Notes: a model not told the origin generated them from the letters alone. A stretch of 64,000 nucleotides of DNA from Polynucleobacter sp. Adler-ghost (GCF_018688495.1 NZ_CP061320.1:1646586-1710585), one strand, 5' to 3'; positions 10,141 through 19,698 are shown, numbered from the stretch's first letter. A program made the numbers and translations.

Positions 10141-10630
10141 GTGTATTTTCTATTGAACGGGACTTAGCATCCTGAAGTAGTGCATCAATACGACGATTAT
10201 CCGCATCAGATAGCGTGGTACTAGGCACAACCTGATTTCTACGACGCAGATACACCATTAAACCAATAATTCCGGCGAGCAAGATGACAAAAGGGCCTAT
10301 CCATAGGAGCCAGGTGATCGGCTTTACAGGCGGGCGATATAAAACGAAGTCGCCATAACGCTCCACCATAAAATTCCGAATTTGCTCATCCGTCTTACCC
10401 TCATTGATCAGAATACGAATTTCTCGGCGTAAGTCATTTGCTAAATCAGAGCGTGAGCCGGCAAGGGATTCATTCTGACAAACTAAGCAGCGCATTTCTT
10501 CTGAAATCACAATCAGACGCTGCTCGGTGACCGGGTCATCAGCTAACGGGACTGCATCCTTAGCGGTTGCACCGATAGAACACAACACGGTAAAAGTGAG
10601 CAAGAGGGATTGAAGCGTCTTTCTCAACAT
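10133..10630 (-). CDS. ccmH: Cytochrome c maturation thiol reductase CcmH (CcmL/CycL type)
   Basis: CcmH is a periplasm-facing thiol-oxidoreductase that keeps the apocytochrome CxxCH cysteines reduced for haem attachment. It has 165 residues with a signal peptide (about residues 1-23). The family motif appears as MRCLVCQNES near residue 48, and there is one membrane helix near residues 104-125. It starts at an ATG that overlaps the ccmG stop as TAATG and overlaps ccmI by 8 bases, so translation is coupled. Confidence 0.95.
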   Translation of the reverse strand: MLRKTLQSLLLTFTVLCSIGATAKDAVPLADDPVTEQRLIVISEEMRCLVCQNESLAGSRSDLANDLRREIRILINEGKTDEQIRNFMVERYGDFVLYRPPVKPITWLLWIGPFVILLAGIIGLMVYLRRRNQVVPSTTLSDADNRRIDALLQDAKSRSIENTHD

Positions 10631-11154
10631 TATTTGAGCTCATCTAATAAAGGAATGATCTTCTTACGAAGTAATTCCATCGTGATCGGTCCAATATGTT
10701 TAAACCGAATAACGCCAGCTTTGTCAATTACGTAGGTCTCTGGAACGCCATAGACACCATAATCAATGCCTACTCGGCCATTGGCATCAAAAGCTGATAA
10801 TAGATACGGATTACCTTGACGAGCAAGCATGGCCATTGCGTCGTCACGTTTATCTTTGTAATCCAATCCAATAATTGGTGCCACTTGCAATTTACCCAGC
10901 TCAACCAGAACGGGGTGCTCCTCACGGCAAGCAACACACCAAGAAGCCCAGACATTCAAAATCCAAGGCTTGCCTTTCATACTCTCTGGTGAAAAGGTTT
11001 TTTGAGGATCTGCTAGCTGAGGCAATTCAAAGGCAGGCGCCTGCTTACCAATCAGTGGCGAGGGTATTTCCTGTGGGTCACGATTTAAGCCTACCGCTAA
11101 AAATCCAACCAAAATGACAAATAAAATCAGTGGAATTAAAAACTTGGCTTTCAT
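10630..11154 (-). CDS. ccmG: Thiol:disulfide interchange protein DsbE/CcmG
   Basis: CcmG is a membrane-anchored periplasmic thioredoxin-like protein that reduces apocytochrome c or CcmH during System I maturation. It has 174 residues. One N-terminal anchor (about 5-24) precedes a thioredoxin fold with active site WCVAC in ASWCVACREE near residue 74 and a cis-Pro region VYGVPETYVID. It overlaps the ccmF stop by an ATGA junction and the ccmH start by one base, as expected for a tightly coupled ccm operon. Confidence 0.95.
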   Translation of the reverse strand: MKAKFLIPLILFVILVGFLAVGLNRDPQEIPSPLIGKQAPAFELPQLADPQKTFSPESMKGKPWILNVWASWCVACREEHPVLVELGKLQVAPIIGLDYKDKRDDAMAMLARQGNPYLLSAFDANGRVGIDYGVYGVPETYVIDKAGVIRFKHIGPITMELLRKKIIPLLDELK

Positions 11155-13070
11155 GCCGCCGCCTTCTTCAACTTCATGCGATAGCGCTTATCGGACATAG
11201 CCAGCAAACCACCTAGAGCCATCAATACACAACCACCCCAAATCCAATCAACAAAAGGCTTGTAATAAACTCGGACCGCCCATGCTTTGTCCTCTAACTC
11301 TTCACCCAATGAAACATAGATATCCCGAGTGAGTCCTGCATCAATTGCTGCTTCGGTCATGGGCATCGTTGATGAAAAATAACTGCGCTTTTCTGGGTAC
11401 ATCGTTGCCTCTAGCTTCCCATTGCGAGTTAATAAGAAAGTACCTTGCATCGCTTTATAGTTCGGGCCAGGAACAGGGCTAACACCCTGCAACTGAATAT
11501 CATAGCCACCGACACCTACGCTTTCACCGGCGAGCATACGCACATCTTTTTCCTCTTGATAGGCGCCCACCATAGTGACGCCAATCGTAAAGACTGCTAT
11601 CCCTAAATGCGCTACCTGCATACCAATAAATGAACGCGTTGGTTTACCTGCTTTCGCTTGGCGAATAATTTGTAGTACGCCAGATGAAATCACCCAGAAA
11701 GCCAATAAGAAACCAAGACTGCTGAGCCAAGTAAATTGACCCATGGCAAATGGAATTAAAGCCGCCGCAATCACTGCAACCAGGGCTGCAATCCATAAGC
11801 GCTTGATGACATCCAAGAGATTCGAGTTCTTCCAGCTTGTCCAGGGTCCAATTCCCATCAGCACTAACAAGGGGATCATGATGGGCACGAAAACGCTATT
11901 GAAATATGGAGGCCCTACTGAGATCTTCCCTAAATGAAGAGCATCAATCAGTAAAGGGTAAAGAGTGCCCAAGAGTACTGATGCAGCAGACACCACCAAG
12001 AAAACGTTGCCAAGCAAGATGAAGGTCTCACGTGATGTTAAGCTGAACTTACCACCAAGGGTACTCTTGGGAGCACGCCAAGCGTAAAGTGCCAAGGAGG
12101 AACCCACCACCAGCACCAAGAAAATCAAGATAAAGACGCCGCGTGTAGGGTCAGTAGCAAATGCATGCACTGAAGTCAGCACTCCAGACCGAACTAAGAA
12201 GGTTCCCAAAAGCGATAGTGAGAAAGCGGTAATCGCTAACAACACTGTCCAACTCTTAAAACCGCCGCGCTTCTCAGTGACTGCAAGCGAGTGGAGCAAA
12301 GCAGTGCCAACTAGCCAAGGGATGAATGATGCATTCTCCACAGGATCCCAGAACCACCAGCCACCCCAACCTAATTCGTAATAAGCCCACCAAGAACCCA
12401 GTGCAATACCGAGCGTAAGAAATACCCAAGCAGCTGTTGTCCATGGACGCGACCAACGCGCCCAAGCAGCATCCAAACGCCCTGATAACAAAGATGCAAT
12501 CGCAAATGCAAATGCTACTGAGAAGCCAACATATCCCATGTACAACATTGGAGGATGAAACACCAAGCCTGGATCTTGCAGAAGTGGATTAAGAGATCGT
12601 CCATCCTGAGCAGCTGGTAGCAGTCTCTCAAAAGGATTGGAGGTAGCGATCACGAACAATAGTAGGCCAGTAGTCACCAAACCTAATACACCAATCACAC
12701 GCGCCACCATAAATTCATCTAGCGCCTTCGAAAGCTGAGCTACTAAAAAAGTCCAGGTTGATAGTAAGAAAACCCAGAGTAAAAGAGAGCCTTCATGACC
12801 ACCCCATACCGCACCCAAGCGGTAAATGACGGGCATTTGTGAATTTGAATGCTCTGCTACATAAAGAACAGAAAAATCATTTGAGTAAAAGCTCCAGGCC
12901 AAAATCACAAATGCAATACCGAGCAATAGAAAAACAGTTTGCGCCGCTGGTCTTGCTAACAAAATCCATTCACGGCGACTTTGATGTGCACCGACCAATG
13001 GAAGTGTCCCTTGAATGATGGCGATACATAAGGCTAGTATTAGTGCGTAATGCCCAAATTCAGGAATCAT
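11151..13070 (-). CDS. ccmF: Haem lyase subunit CcmF
   Basis: CcmF is the large inner-membrane subunit of the cytochrome c haem ligase. It takes haem from holo-CcmE and helps attach it to apocytochrome. It has 639 residues, a normal length, and about 14-15 membrane segments. The WWD-type haem-handling motif is seen as GWGGWWFWDPVENASF near residue 235, and conserved histidines flank it. A large periplasmic domain precedes the last membrane segment. It overlaps ccmG by 4 bases and ccmE by one base. Confidence 0.97.
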   Translation of the reverse strand: MIPEFGHYALILALCIAIIQGTLPLVGAHQSRREWILLARPAAQTVFLLLGIAFVILAWSFYSNDFSVLYVAEHSNSQMPVIYRLGAVWGGHEGSLLLWVFLLSTWTFLVAQLSKALDEFMVARVIGVLGLVTTGLLLFVIATSNPFERLLPAAQDGRSLNPLLQDPGLVFHPPMLYMGYVGFSVAFAFAIASLLSGRLDAAWARWSRPWTTAAWVFLTLGIALGSWWAYYELGWGGWWFWDPVENASFIPWLVGTALLHSLAVTEKRGGFKSWTVLLAITAFSLSLLGTFLVRSGVLTSVHAFATDPTRGVFILIFLVLVVGSSLALYAWRAPKSTLGGKFSLTSRETFILLGNVFLVVSAASVLLGTLYPLLIDALHLGKISVGPPYFNSVFVPIMIPLLVLMGIGPWTSWKNSNLLDVIKRLWIAALVAVIAAALIPFAMGQFTWLSSLGFLLAFWVISSGVLQIIRQAKAGKPTRSFIGMQVAHLGIAVFTIGVTMVGAYQEEKDVRMLAGESVGVGGYDIQLQGVSPVPGPNYKAMQGTFLLTRNGKLEATMYPEKRSYFSSTMPMTEAAIDAGLTRDIYVSLGEELEDKAWAVRVYYKPFVDWIWGGCVLMALGGLLAMSDKRYRMKLKKAAA

Positions 13071-13501
13071 TATTTATTTCCATTTTTTTGAGCCTGCTCT
13101 AGAGCATGCTTTGCCTCTGGAGGCATATAGTTTTCATCATGCTTAGCTAATACTTCACTCGCAACAAATTGTCCGCTTGGATCAAGGCGGCCTTGAATCA
13201 CGGCGCCCTTACCCTCTTTAAATAAATCCGGAAGAATGCCAGTGTATGCCACCGGAATATCTTTCACCATATCGGTAATCACAAAGTTCACTGTTAAACC
13301 ATCTCGCTTAACTGATCCATCCTTGACCATGCCGCCAATACGAAAGACTTGACCAGCCGGTGACTTACCAGCAGCTACTTCACTCGGGGTGACATAGAGG
13401 GCAATATTACTATTGAGGGCATTCAAAATTAATACTGCCGCGATGCAAATGGCAATCAGTGCGCCAACAATAATGGCAGCTCGCTTATGTCTTGGTTTCA
13501 C
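13070..13501 (-). CDS. ccmE: Haem chaperone CcmE
   Basis: CcmE binds haem covalently in the periplasm and hands it to CcmF. It has 143 residues: a short cytoplasmic start rich in basic residues, one membrane anchor (about 10-28), then an OB-fold domain. The haem-binding His is in [12 protein letters not shown] near residue 121, with the following Tyr that is typical of the family. The start codon is GTG, inside a GTGA overlap with the ccmD stop, which indicates coupled translation. Confidence 0.95.
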   Translation of the reverse strand: MKPRHKRAAIIVGALIAICIAAVLILNALNSNIALYVTPSEVAAGKSPAGQVFRIGGMVKDGSVKRDGLTVNFVITDMVKDIPVAYTGILPDLFKEGKGAVIQGRLDPSGQFVASEVLAKHDENYMPPEAKHALEQAQKNGNK

Positions 13502-13686
13502 TTGCCACCCTGTTGATCAAACTGTTCAGCCAAAACTTCACGTTGCAATCTACGTATGATTGCCTGATGGCGTGCACGAACAGTGAGGGGCTCTAATAAG
13601 AACACCACGGCACAGGCGCCAAAGCTACACCATACATATAGGGCATAGCCACCCATGGCAAAGAATTCAGCCGAACTATTCCACAT
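13498..13686 (-). CDS. ccmD: Haem exporter protein CcmD
   Basis: CcmD is a small membrane protein that helps release holo-CcmE from the CcmABC complex. It has 62 residues with the family-typical N-terminus ([12 protein letters not shown]), one membrane helix (about residues 12-34), and a basic, helical cytoplasmic tail ([14 protein letters not shown]). It starts at an ATG overlapping the ccmC stop as TAATG and runs into ccmE by a GTGA overlap. Its position between ccmC and ccmE confirms the identity. Confidence 0.93.
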   Translation of the reverse strand: MWNSSAEFFAMGGYALYVWCSFGACAVVFLLEPLTVRARHQAIIRRLQREVLAEQFDQQGGK

Positions 13687-14456
13687 TAATGCTTCACCTC
13701 ATTTAATTGTCTAACCCAATCAGTATGAGCCTCACGCTCCAAAATGATGGTGCGCACACGCATTAACCCTACTGCAATTGAGTACATCCATAAGCATAAA
13801 GCCATCAACAACATACCCCAAAGCATAGTCTGAGCCATGGCTGGTGCTTTGGTTAGCGAAACGGAGGCGCCTTGATGCAAGGTATTCCACCATTTCACTG
13901 AAAAATAAATAATAGGTACATTCACCACACCAACTAAGGCCAAGATCGCGCCGGCTTTATCGGCACGGCGGACATTATCAATAGAGGCCTGCAAAGCGAT
14001 AAAACCAAGATACAAAAAGAGTAGGATTAATTCTGAGGTTAGGCGGGCGTCCCATACCCACCAAGCACCCCACATAGGTTTGCCCCAAAATGCACCAGTC
14101 CACAGAGATAAGAAAGCCATCCAGGCACCGATCGGGGCCAAGGCCTGAGCCATCATGGCCGATAGGCGAGTATTCAATATCAGGCCTAATCCGGCCCATG
14201 TAGCCATCACCACATAGATAAACATTGACATCCAAGAGACCGGTACATGAACAAAAATAATGCGGTAACCCTGACCTTGCACTGCATCTACCGGTGCCAC
14301 AAAGAAACTTACCCACAAGCCGGCAGATCCAAAAATAACGGTGAGGGCCCAGAACCAAGGAATCATTTTTCCGGCTAGTGGATAAAAGGCACTCGGACTC
14401 GAAAATTTGAACCAGCTCATTACGTGACTAGAAGATAAATTATTTACATTACTCAT
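13686..14456 (-). CDS. ccmC: Haem exporter membrane subunit CcmC
   Basis: CcmC presents haem to CcmE in the CcmABCD complex. It has 256 residues with six predicted membrane helices. The tryptophan-rich haem-handling motif appears as WGAWWVWDARLTSELILL near residue 130, flanked by periplasmic histidines (FVHVPVSWM). An in-frame ATG further upstream (14492) lies inside ccmB. I prefer the ATG at 14456 because it overlaps the ccmB stop as ATGA, the coupling arrangement used elsewhere in this operon. Confidence 0.95.
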   Translation of the reverse strand: MSNVNNLSSSHVMSWFKFSSPSAFYPLAGKMIPWFWALTVIFGSAGLWVSFFVAPVDAVQGQGYRIIFVHVPVSWMSMFIYVVMATWAGLGLILNTRLSAMMAQALAPIGAWMAFLSLWTGAFWGKPMWGAWWVWDARLTSELILLFLYLGFIALQASIDNVRRADKAGAILALVGVVNVPIIYFSVKWWNTLHQGASVSLTKAPAMAQTMLWGMLLMALCLWMYSIAVGLMRVRTIILEREAHTDWVRQLNEVKH

Positions 14457-15118
14457 TCGATAGCAATCTTTACAGCGCTTGCACTGACCCAAGGTACAAA
14501 TGCTAATGCCAAAATCAATAAAGCGCCCAACAGTGAAAAATGCCCCGTGATATCCAGCCCGACACTGCTGGCGTATACGGCGCCCGCCCCAAAGATTAGT
14601 ACAGGAATATAGAGCGGCAAGATCAGGAGGCTCATCAATACGCTGCCACCCCTTACCCCAAGCGTGAGGGCCGCCCCAACCGAGCCTAGCAATGATAAAA
14701 CAGGTGTTCCGAGTAATAAGGCTGCCATCAGCACCTTTAAAGACTGGGTATCTAAGTCAAACTGAATGCCGATCACCGGTGCTAACAAAACCAAGGGTAG
14801 CCCACACACCAGCCAATGGGCAACGATCTTGCCAAATACTAAGGCGGTAAATGAATTCGGGGACAAGACCAGTTGCTCTAGGGTGCCGTCTGCGTAATCA
14901 GCTGCAAACATCCGCTGCAAACCAAGTAAGGTCGAGAGTAAGGCCGCAACCCAAATCACACCAGGAGCAATCTTTCTCAATAAGGCAGTATCAGCACCAA
15001 TTCCCAGCGGGAATAAACTTGTCACAATGACAAAGAAAAACAATGCAGTGAGAACCTCGCTCTTGCGACGCATTACCAACAATAGATCGCGATGGACGAT
15101 AGCGGTAAAAGCGTTCAT
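14453..15118 (-). CDS. ccmB: Haem exporter membrane subunit CcmB
   Basis: CcmB is the permease-like subunit that works with the ATPase CcmA to release haem-loaded CcmE. It has 221 residues with about six membrane helices and the conserved early segment IVHRDLLLVMRRKSEV. The stretch FAADYADGTLEQL near residue 68 is typical of CcmB. It overlaps ccmA by 4 bases upstream and ccmC by 4 bases downstream. Confidence 0.96.
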   Translation of the reverse strand: MNAFTAIVHRDLLLVMRRKSEVLTALFFFVIVTSLFPLGIGADTALLRKIAPGVIWVAALLSTLLGLQRMFAADYADGTLEQLVLSPNSFTALVFGKIVAHWLVCGLPLVLLAPVIGIQFDLDTQSLKVLMAALLLGTPVLSLLGSVGAALTLGVRGGSVLMSLLILPLYIPVLIFGAGAVYASSVGLDITGHFSLLGALLILALAFVPWVSASAVKIAIE

Positions 15119-15762
15119 AGATCCAGTACTCGCAGACCAGAAATAGTCAAAGGCTGATGACTAGTCAGCACCACTAAACCATTGCCCTGAAGATGCTCGA
15201 CGATCAAATCTTGCAACTCCCCGACGGCATGGGTGTCTAAGGCATTAAAGGGCTCATCCAAAATCCATACTTGCGCTCGTCGCGTTAGCATGCGCGCCAT
15301 CAAAACTCGTTTTTTCTGCCCCGCCGATAAACAATGAATAGGCAGGTCTTCGCGCCCCTTCAGGCCAAATCGTCGTAAGCTAGCAAAAGCATCTTGCTCG
15401 GAAAGCGCAATACCATCGATAGCTGCATACATGCGCAAATTCTCAATAGCACTGAGGTCTTCTTTTAGTGCATCGCGATGACCTAAAAACAAAAGTTTGC
15501 TGCGATATTCCGAGGCTTGTTTTTGAATAGCATGGCCACACCAATACACCTCGCCAGACTCAGGAGAAGCCAAGCCAGTGAGTAAGCGCAAGAGGCTTGT
15601 TTTACCAACGCCATTCTCGCCACGAATATGGAGGCACTGCCCAGCAAATAACTGTAAATCCAGACCTGAAAACAGCGCTCTATCACCGCGCACGCAAGTG
15701 ATTTTCCGAGCCTCGAGGGCTGCGGTTGCAGATGCTGGGAAGGAAGAATTGGTCGTTGTCAT
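15115..15762 (-). CDS. ccmA: Haem exporter ATP-binding protein CcmA
   Basis: CcmA is the ABC ATPase subunit that energises haem release from CcmE. Its 215 residues include a Walker A motif GENGVGKTS (about 48-56), the signature LSAGQKKR (about 143-150) and a Walker B VWILDEPF. First gene of the minus-strand ccmABCDEFGHI operon, so its promoter should lie in 15763-15890. I see no convincing -35/-10 pair or operator there. Confidence 0.96.
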   Translation of the reverse strand: MTTTNSSFPASATAALEARKITCVRGDRALFSGLDLQLFAGQCLHIRGENGVGKTSLLRLLTGLASPESGEVYWCGHAIQKQASEYRSKLLFLGHRDALKEDLSAIENLRMYAAIDGIALSEQDAFASLRRFGLKGREDLPIHCLSAGQKKRVLMARMLTRRAQVWILDEPFNALDTHAVGELQDLIVEHLQGNGLVVLTSHQPLTISGLRVLDL

Positions 15763-15891
15763 CGGAGGTAATGGCTTGAATCAAACCACCTCAGGCATTG
15801 TCCAAGACCCACTGGGGGCTGTCAAACTACCTAAAACAGTATTTAAAGAATAAATTTGTTTTAATTCAAGCGCTTAGACAATTATATGCGG

Positions 15892-15916
15892 AGTGAGGGG
15901 GGAGGCACCTCTCACT
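15892..15916 (-). terminator. Possible stem-loop after the TctC gene
   Basis: A 9-bp stem (AGTGAGGGG against CCTCTCACT with one G-T pair) and a 7-base loop lie just beyond the TctC stop at 15929. There is no clear T-run on the minus strand, so it may be a weak terminator or only a stabilising hairpin. Confidence 0.4.
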
Positions 15917-15928
15917 TGAATCATGATG

Positions 15929-16900
15929 CTATTCAGGCTTAATCCCGGCACTTTTAATGATCTTGCCCCAGCGGACTGATTCTTTCTTCTGAAATGACCC
16001 AAAAGCCTCGGGTGACATGGCGTAATACTTCGCCCCCTCTGACTCTAACTTTTTCTGAACTGCAGGCTGTTCCATAATTTTTCCCACTTCCACATTGAGC
16101 TTCTTCACAATGGCAGGCGGAGTGCCGGCAGGAGCAAATAAGCCAATCCAATTTTTGACATCGAATCCAGGCAGCGTCTCACTAATACTCGGCAGATCCG
16201 GCATAGAAGGATCTCTAGTGGCACCTGTTACCGCCAAGCCACGCAATTTATCGCTCTTTACATAAGGCAGAATTGTAGGCATCGTGGCAAACATTAATTG
16301 AGTTTGGCCACCAATTAAATCAGTAATTGCTAATGCATTTCCCTTGTAAGGGATATGTGTCATATCAACCTTTGCGGTGAGAACAAAAAGTTCTCCTGCC
16401 AAATGACTAGCGGTACCAATACCACCCGACCCATAGGATACTTTTCCTGGATTAGCCTTGATGTAGCTAATGAGCTCACTGACATTTTTTACTGGGACGC
16501 TAGGATTAACAGCTAACAAACCTTCAGCATCAAGCACAAAAGCTACCGGTACAAAATCCTTAAATGGATCATAGGGCATGCTCTTCACCAAGTAGGGGTT
16601 TACTGCATGCGTACCAATACTGCCCATAATTAAGGTGTAGCCATCTGCCGGAGATTTGGCCACGAAATCAGCCCCAATATTACCTCCGCCACCCGTTTTG
16701 TTTTCCACTACCACTGGCTGACCATAAGCCTCGCTTAATCCCTGAGCAATGATTCGTGAAAAACCATCAGCGATACCACCGGTAGCAAATGGGGAGATGA
16801 TTTTAATTTGATGATTTGGGTAAGTGGCCACTTGAGCCATCGCAGCATGATGAGTAAAGAAGCTTGAGCCCAAAATGAGAGTCAGGAGTAACTTTTGCAT
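15929..16900 (-). CDS. Bug/TctC-family tripartite tricarboxylate receptor
   Basis: A periplasmic solute receptor of the Bug (TctC) family, which bind carboxylates for TctAB permeases or signalling. The protein from the ATG at 16900 has 323 residues with a clear signal peptide ending near HHAAMA-QV. The mature part shows the family ligand-binding stretches ISPFATGGIADGFSR, ENKTGGGGNIGADFV and THIPYKGNALAITDL. The longer frame to 16978 would overlap the upstream gene and lacks a signal peptide at its start. It follows the SBP_bac_3-like gene by 19 bases. No tctA/tctB is near. Confidence 0.92.
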   Translation of the reverse strand: MQKLLLTLILGSSFFTHHAAMAQVATYPNHQIKIISPFATGGIADGFSRIIAQGLSEAYGQPVVVENKTGGGGNIGADFVAKSPADGYTLIMGSIGTHAVNPYLVKSMPYDPFKDFVPVAFVLDAEGLLAVNPSVPVKNVSELISYIKANPGKVSYGSGGIGTASHLAGELFVLTAKVDMTHIPYKGNALAITDLIGGQTQLMFATMPTILPYVKSDKLRGLAVTGATRDPSMPDLPSISETLPGFDVKNWIGLFAPAGTPPAIVKKLNVEVGKIMEQPAVQKKLESEGAKYYAMSPEAFGSFQKKESVRWGKIIKSAGIKPE

Positions 16901-16919
16901 ATTATTTTTCTGAGGATAT

Positions 16920-17654
16920 TTAAGGGAGCGCTGCAACTGAAAGGCCTTGCACCTGATATTGACTAATGAGATCAGCAACCAAGCCAGATCTAATAAATTC
17001 TTCTACACAAGCATTCAAAAATTCAATCGACTCTAGGTGTGTTTTTTGTGTGGCAATCGCCTGCTGTATTCCAGTAAATTGCCCATCTAGAATTCTGGCG
17101 CCAGGAATATTTTGAGAAGCAGCCACTAGGCCAGTTTTTAAGCCTGCCAAAACATCTAATTTCTCGCTGACGAATAGCTCATTACTCGCTTGCACACTAT
17201 CAGCATGGACTAGGCTGGCATGTTTGAGATTACGCTGTAGCCATAAGTCATAAGCACTTTTGTAAAAAGATGCAATCCTCACCCCTGGCTGATCCACCTG
17301 AGACAACTCATTTATGGGGGAGTTGGCGGGAACCAGGTAACTAGCCTCAAGCTCAACATAGGCAGGAGTAAAAGTAAGCTTCTGAGCACGAGCAGGATCG
17401 GAGCCCAATAAGGAGATGCCACATCTTCCACTGACGACGGCATCGACAACCTCATCTTGCGTATTAAAACCTATCAAACTTAACTCCACACCTAAACGCT
17501 TTGCAATAGCGCGGCAGATATCTGGTGAGATACCAGTGGGCTCTCCAGAAGATGATCGACCCGTAACCAATAAGAAGTTGCCTAAATACACCGCAGCAGA
17601 TAGAACGCCATTAGGCGCGAGTTGCATTCTGACTTCAGGCGAAATAGAGTCCAT
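16920..17654 (-). CDS. SBP_bac_3-like amino-acid-binding domain protein without signal peptide
   Basis: A 244-residue protein with the fold of extracellular solute-binding family 3 (polar amino-acid receptors). The domain covers nearly the whole length, starting at NGVLSAAVYLGN with GISPDICRAIAKRLG near residue 45. I see no signal peptide or lipobox at the N-terminus (MDSISPEVRMQLA), nor a membrane segment. It either acts in the cytoplasm or starts elsewhere. It precedes the Bug receptor gene by 19 bases and follows the MBL-fold gene by about 31 bases, suggesting one transcript. Confidence 0.75.
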   Translation of the reverse strand: MDSISPEVRMQLAPNGVLSAAVYLGNFLLVTGRSSSGEPTGISPDICRAIAKRLGVELSLIGFNTQDEVVDAVVSGRCGISLLGSDPARAQKLTFTPAYVELEASYLVPANSPINELSQVDQPGVRIASFYKSAYDLWLQRNLKHASLVHADSVQASNELFVSEKLDVLAGLKTGLVAASQNIPGARILDGQFTGIQQAIATQKTHLESIEFLNACVEEFIRSGLVADLISQYQVQGLSVAALP

Positions 17655-17685
17655 AAAATTCCTATTGAACAGTGTGTTCCATTAA

Positions 17686-18546
17686 TTAGAACTGAACTGT
17701 CTGCCCCTCAGTCATGGGAATAATCTTAATTGTGCTGCCCTTCATGGCCCCTTGGAATTCAGCCAAGGTTCCCTTCGCCAATGGATTGGAGTTGTAGTGC
17801 ATTGGTATCACCATTTTTGGCTTTACCCAGGTTCGCAAAGCGAAGGCAGCATCGTCCGGCGCCATAGTGAAATTACCACCAATAGGGATCATTACCAAAT
17901 CTGGCTTGTAGTGCTCGCCAATAAATTTCATATCGCCAAAAAGTCCTGTATCGCCCATGTGCCAAATTTTGAAGCCATTCTCAAGTTCAATGATGTAGCC
18001 CATCGCTTCACCTGCCGCATGAGACTCCATCTTTTCAGTTGCCGGATTCTTCCATACTAGTAAAGAGGAGTGCTCAGCCTGCACAGCCGTAACCTTGATA
18101 CCAGGCAATGGTGTAACACGACCAGTTTTATTGAAGCGATGACCAAGATCGGCAGGCAATATTCCCAGAGTAATTAATGGGGTCACCATATCTGCAGGTC
18201 CATATAACTTAGTGTTATTCATTTTTGCAAGCGCAGGTGCATCGCCAATGTGGTCGACGTGAGCATGTGTTACCAATAACAAATCTATCGGGCCAATAGC
18301 AGACAGATCATTCTTATAAATAGCGGGAGCTTTCGGACCGCCAGTAATCCATGGATCGATCAAGATCGCCTTGCCGCTAGGACTTTTGATGCGAAATCCA
18401 GCCTGACCTAACCACAGAACCTCTGTTGCAGGCTGCGCACTAGATTTGCTAGGCGCTTGAGCTTGGGCAAGTAATGAGGAACCCATTAAGAATGCAGCAG
18501 CCATTCCCATTAAAAAAGTGTCCAACACAATATATCTACGCATCAC
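17686..18546 (-). CDS. Exported metallo-beta-lactamase-fold hydrolase (UPF0173-like)
   Basis: A 286-residue metal-dependent hydrolase of the MBL superfamily. An N-terminal signal peptide (residues about 1-29, ending AQAQA) predicts export. The zinc-binding motif THAHVDHIGD lies near residue 93, with further ligands in HMGDTGLFGD and the final PMHYNSNP. The overall layout resembles the UPF0173 / YtkL-like hydrolases, whose physiological substrates are mostly unknown. It is the first gene before the SBP_bac_3-like and Bug receptor genes. Confidence 0.85.
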   Translation of the reverse strand: MMRRYIVLDTFLMGMAAAFLMGSSLLAQAQAPSKSSAQPATEVLWLGQAGFRIKSPSGKAILIDPWITGGPKAPAIYKNDLSAIGPIDLLLVTHAHVDHIGDAPALAKMNNTKLYGPADMVTPLITLGILPADLGHRFNKTGRVTPLPGIKVTAVQAEHSSLLVWKNPATEKMESHAAGEAMGYIIELENGFKIWHMGDTGLFGDMKFIGEHYKPDLVMIPIGGNFTMAPDDAAFALRTWVKPKMVIPMHYNSNPLAKGTLAEFQGAMKGSTIKIIPMTEGQTVQF

Positions 18547-18672
18547 TGCCTCCGAGTTTTTATCTTCTCAAACTATAGCGGAGAAAGCGGAACTTGGCTT
18601 TTATATCGCGCTGCATCAATTTATAGAGATTGTATTTCTCCAAAAAAACTAACCATTGCTACGGAATGTCAA

Positions 18673-18698
18673 TAAAAAAACCCCGCCGAAGCGGGGCT
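18673..18698 (-). terminator. Rho-independent terminator after the quinone reductase gene
   Basis: On the minus strand a GC-rich hairpin (CCCCGC stem, 4-base loop) is followed by a run of seven T. It lies 20-45 bases after the stop at 18718, ending the quinone reductase transcript. Confidence 0.9.
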
Positions 18699-18717
18699 CT
18701 CATAATTCAATATTTGT

Positions 18718-19698
18718 TTACGGCGTAATTACGATCGCACCTGAAACTTTTCTACCTTCTGCAGCTTTATGAGCATCAGCAGCTTGCTCGAGCTTGAACT
18801 TCGCGCCGATCTGTACCTTCACGCGACCTTGTGCAATCGCATCAAATACTGCACGAGCATTTTCTTGAAGTAATTCCGGTGTTGCGTTGTGCGGGAATAC
18901 AGAAGGTCTGGTTAGGAAAAGGCAACCCTTCTTATTTAGAATCTCAGGTTGAATCTCTGGAGCAGGTCCAGAGGCGGCACCAAATAAAGCCACCGTGCCA
19001 AATGGTGCAGCACAATCGAGTGATCCCAAGAAAGTAGTCTTAGCAACCGAGTCATAAACTACATTTGCTTTACGACCGCCTGTTGCCTTCATAAACTCTT
19101 CAACCCAATTTGGTTTTGAATAGTCCACCACGGCATCGCAGCCTGCTTCTTTAGCTGCGGCAAACTTAGCTTCAGATCCTACTGTGCCCACTACAAAAGC
19201 ACCTAAGGACTTTGCCCATCCTGATAGGATTTGGCCAACACCACCAGCGGCAGCGTGGACCAAAACGACATCCCCAGATTTCACCTTGTAGGTTTTTTGA
19301 ACTAAGTATTGGGCAGTCATTGCCTTGAAAAACACAGCAGCAGCAATTTCATCGGATACATTGTCTGGCACTGCAACCAACTTATCCACTGCAACATTGC
19401 GCGCACTGGCATAAGCACCGATACCAGCATTCATGTACGTCACACGATCGCCTAGCTTGAATCGCGTAACACCTTCACCAAGCGCCTCAACTACACCGAC
19501 CGCCTCATGGCCTAAACCTGTTGGTAGTTCCAAGGGGTAAACGCCAGAGCGCTGGTACACATCAATAAAGTTAAAACCAATCGCGGTTTGACGAAGTTGC
19601 ACTTCCCCTTTGCCTGGAGTTGGAAGCTCTTTATCGATTAATTGAATCACATCGGCGCTACCGAGTTCTGAAAGACTAACAATTCGAGCAGTTGTCAC
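18718..19698 (-). CDS. qorA: NADPH:quinone reductase, zeta-crystallin type
   Basis: A 326-residue MDR-superfamily oxidoreductase that reduces quinones with NADPH and lacks the zinc ligands of alcohol dehydrogenases. Visible features are the N-terminal GroES-like domain with GFNFIDVYQRSGVYP, and GLGHEAVGVV. The Rossmann domain carries HAAAGGVGQILSGWAKSLGA near residue 148. The start codon is GTG, preceded by an AAGGTGA ribosome site. It stands alone between DUF2452 and a strong terminator. Confidence 0.9.
   Translation of the reverse strand: MTTARIVSLSELGSADVIQLIDKELPTPGKGEVQLRQTAIGFNFIDVYQRSGVYPLELPTGLGHEAVGVVEALGEGVTRFKLGDRVTYMNAGIGAYASARNVAVDKLVAVPDNVSDEIAAAVFFKAMTAQYLVQKTYKVKSGDVVLVHAAAGGVGQILSGWAKSLGAFVVGTVGSEAKFAAAKEAGCDAVVDYSKPNWVEEFMKATGGRKANVVYDSVAKTTFLGSLDCAAPFGTVALFGAASGPAPEIQPEILNKKGCLFLTRPSVFPHNATPELLQENARAVFDAIAQGRVKVQIGAKFKLEQAADAHKAAEGRKVSGAIVITP

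Noticed and set aside
13978..14358. A 126-codon frame inside ccmC
   Set aside because: It is on the same strand but out of frame with ccmC, whose membrane helices and haem motif are intact.
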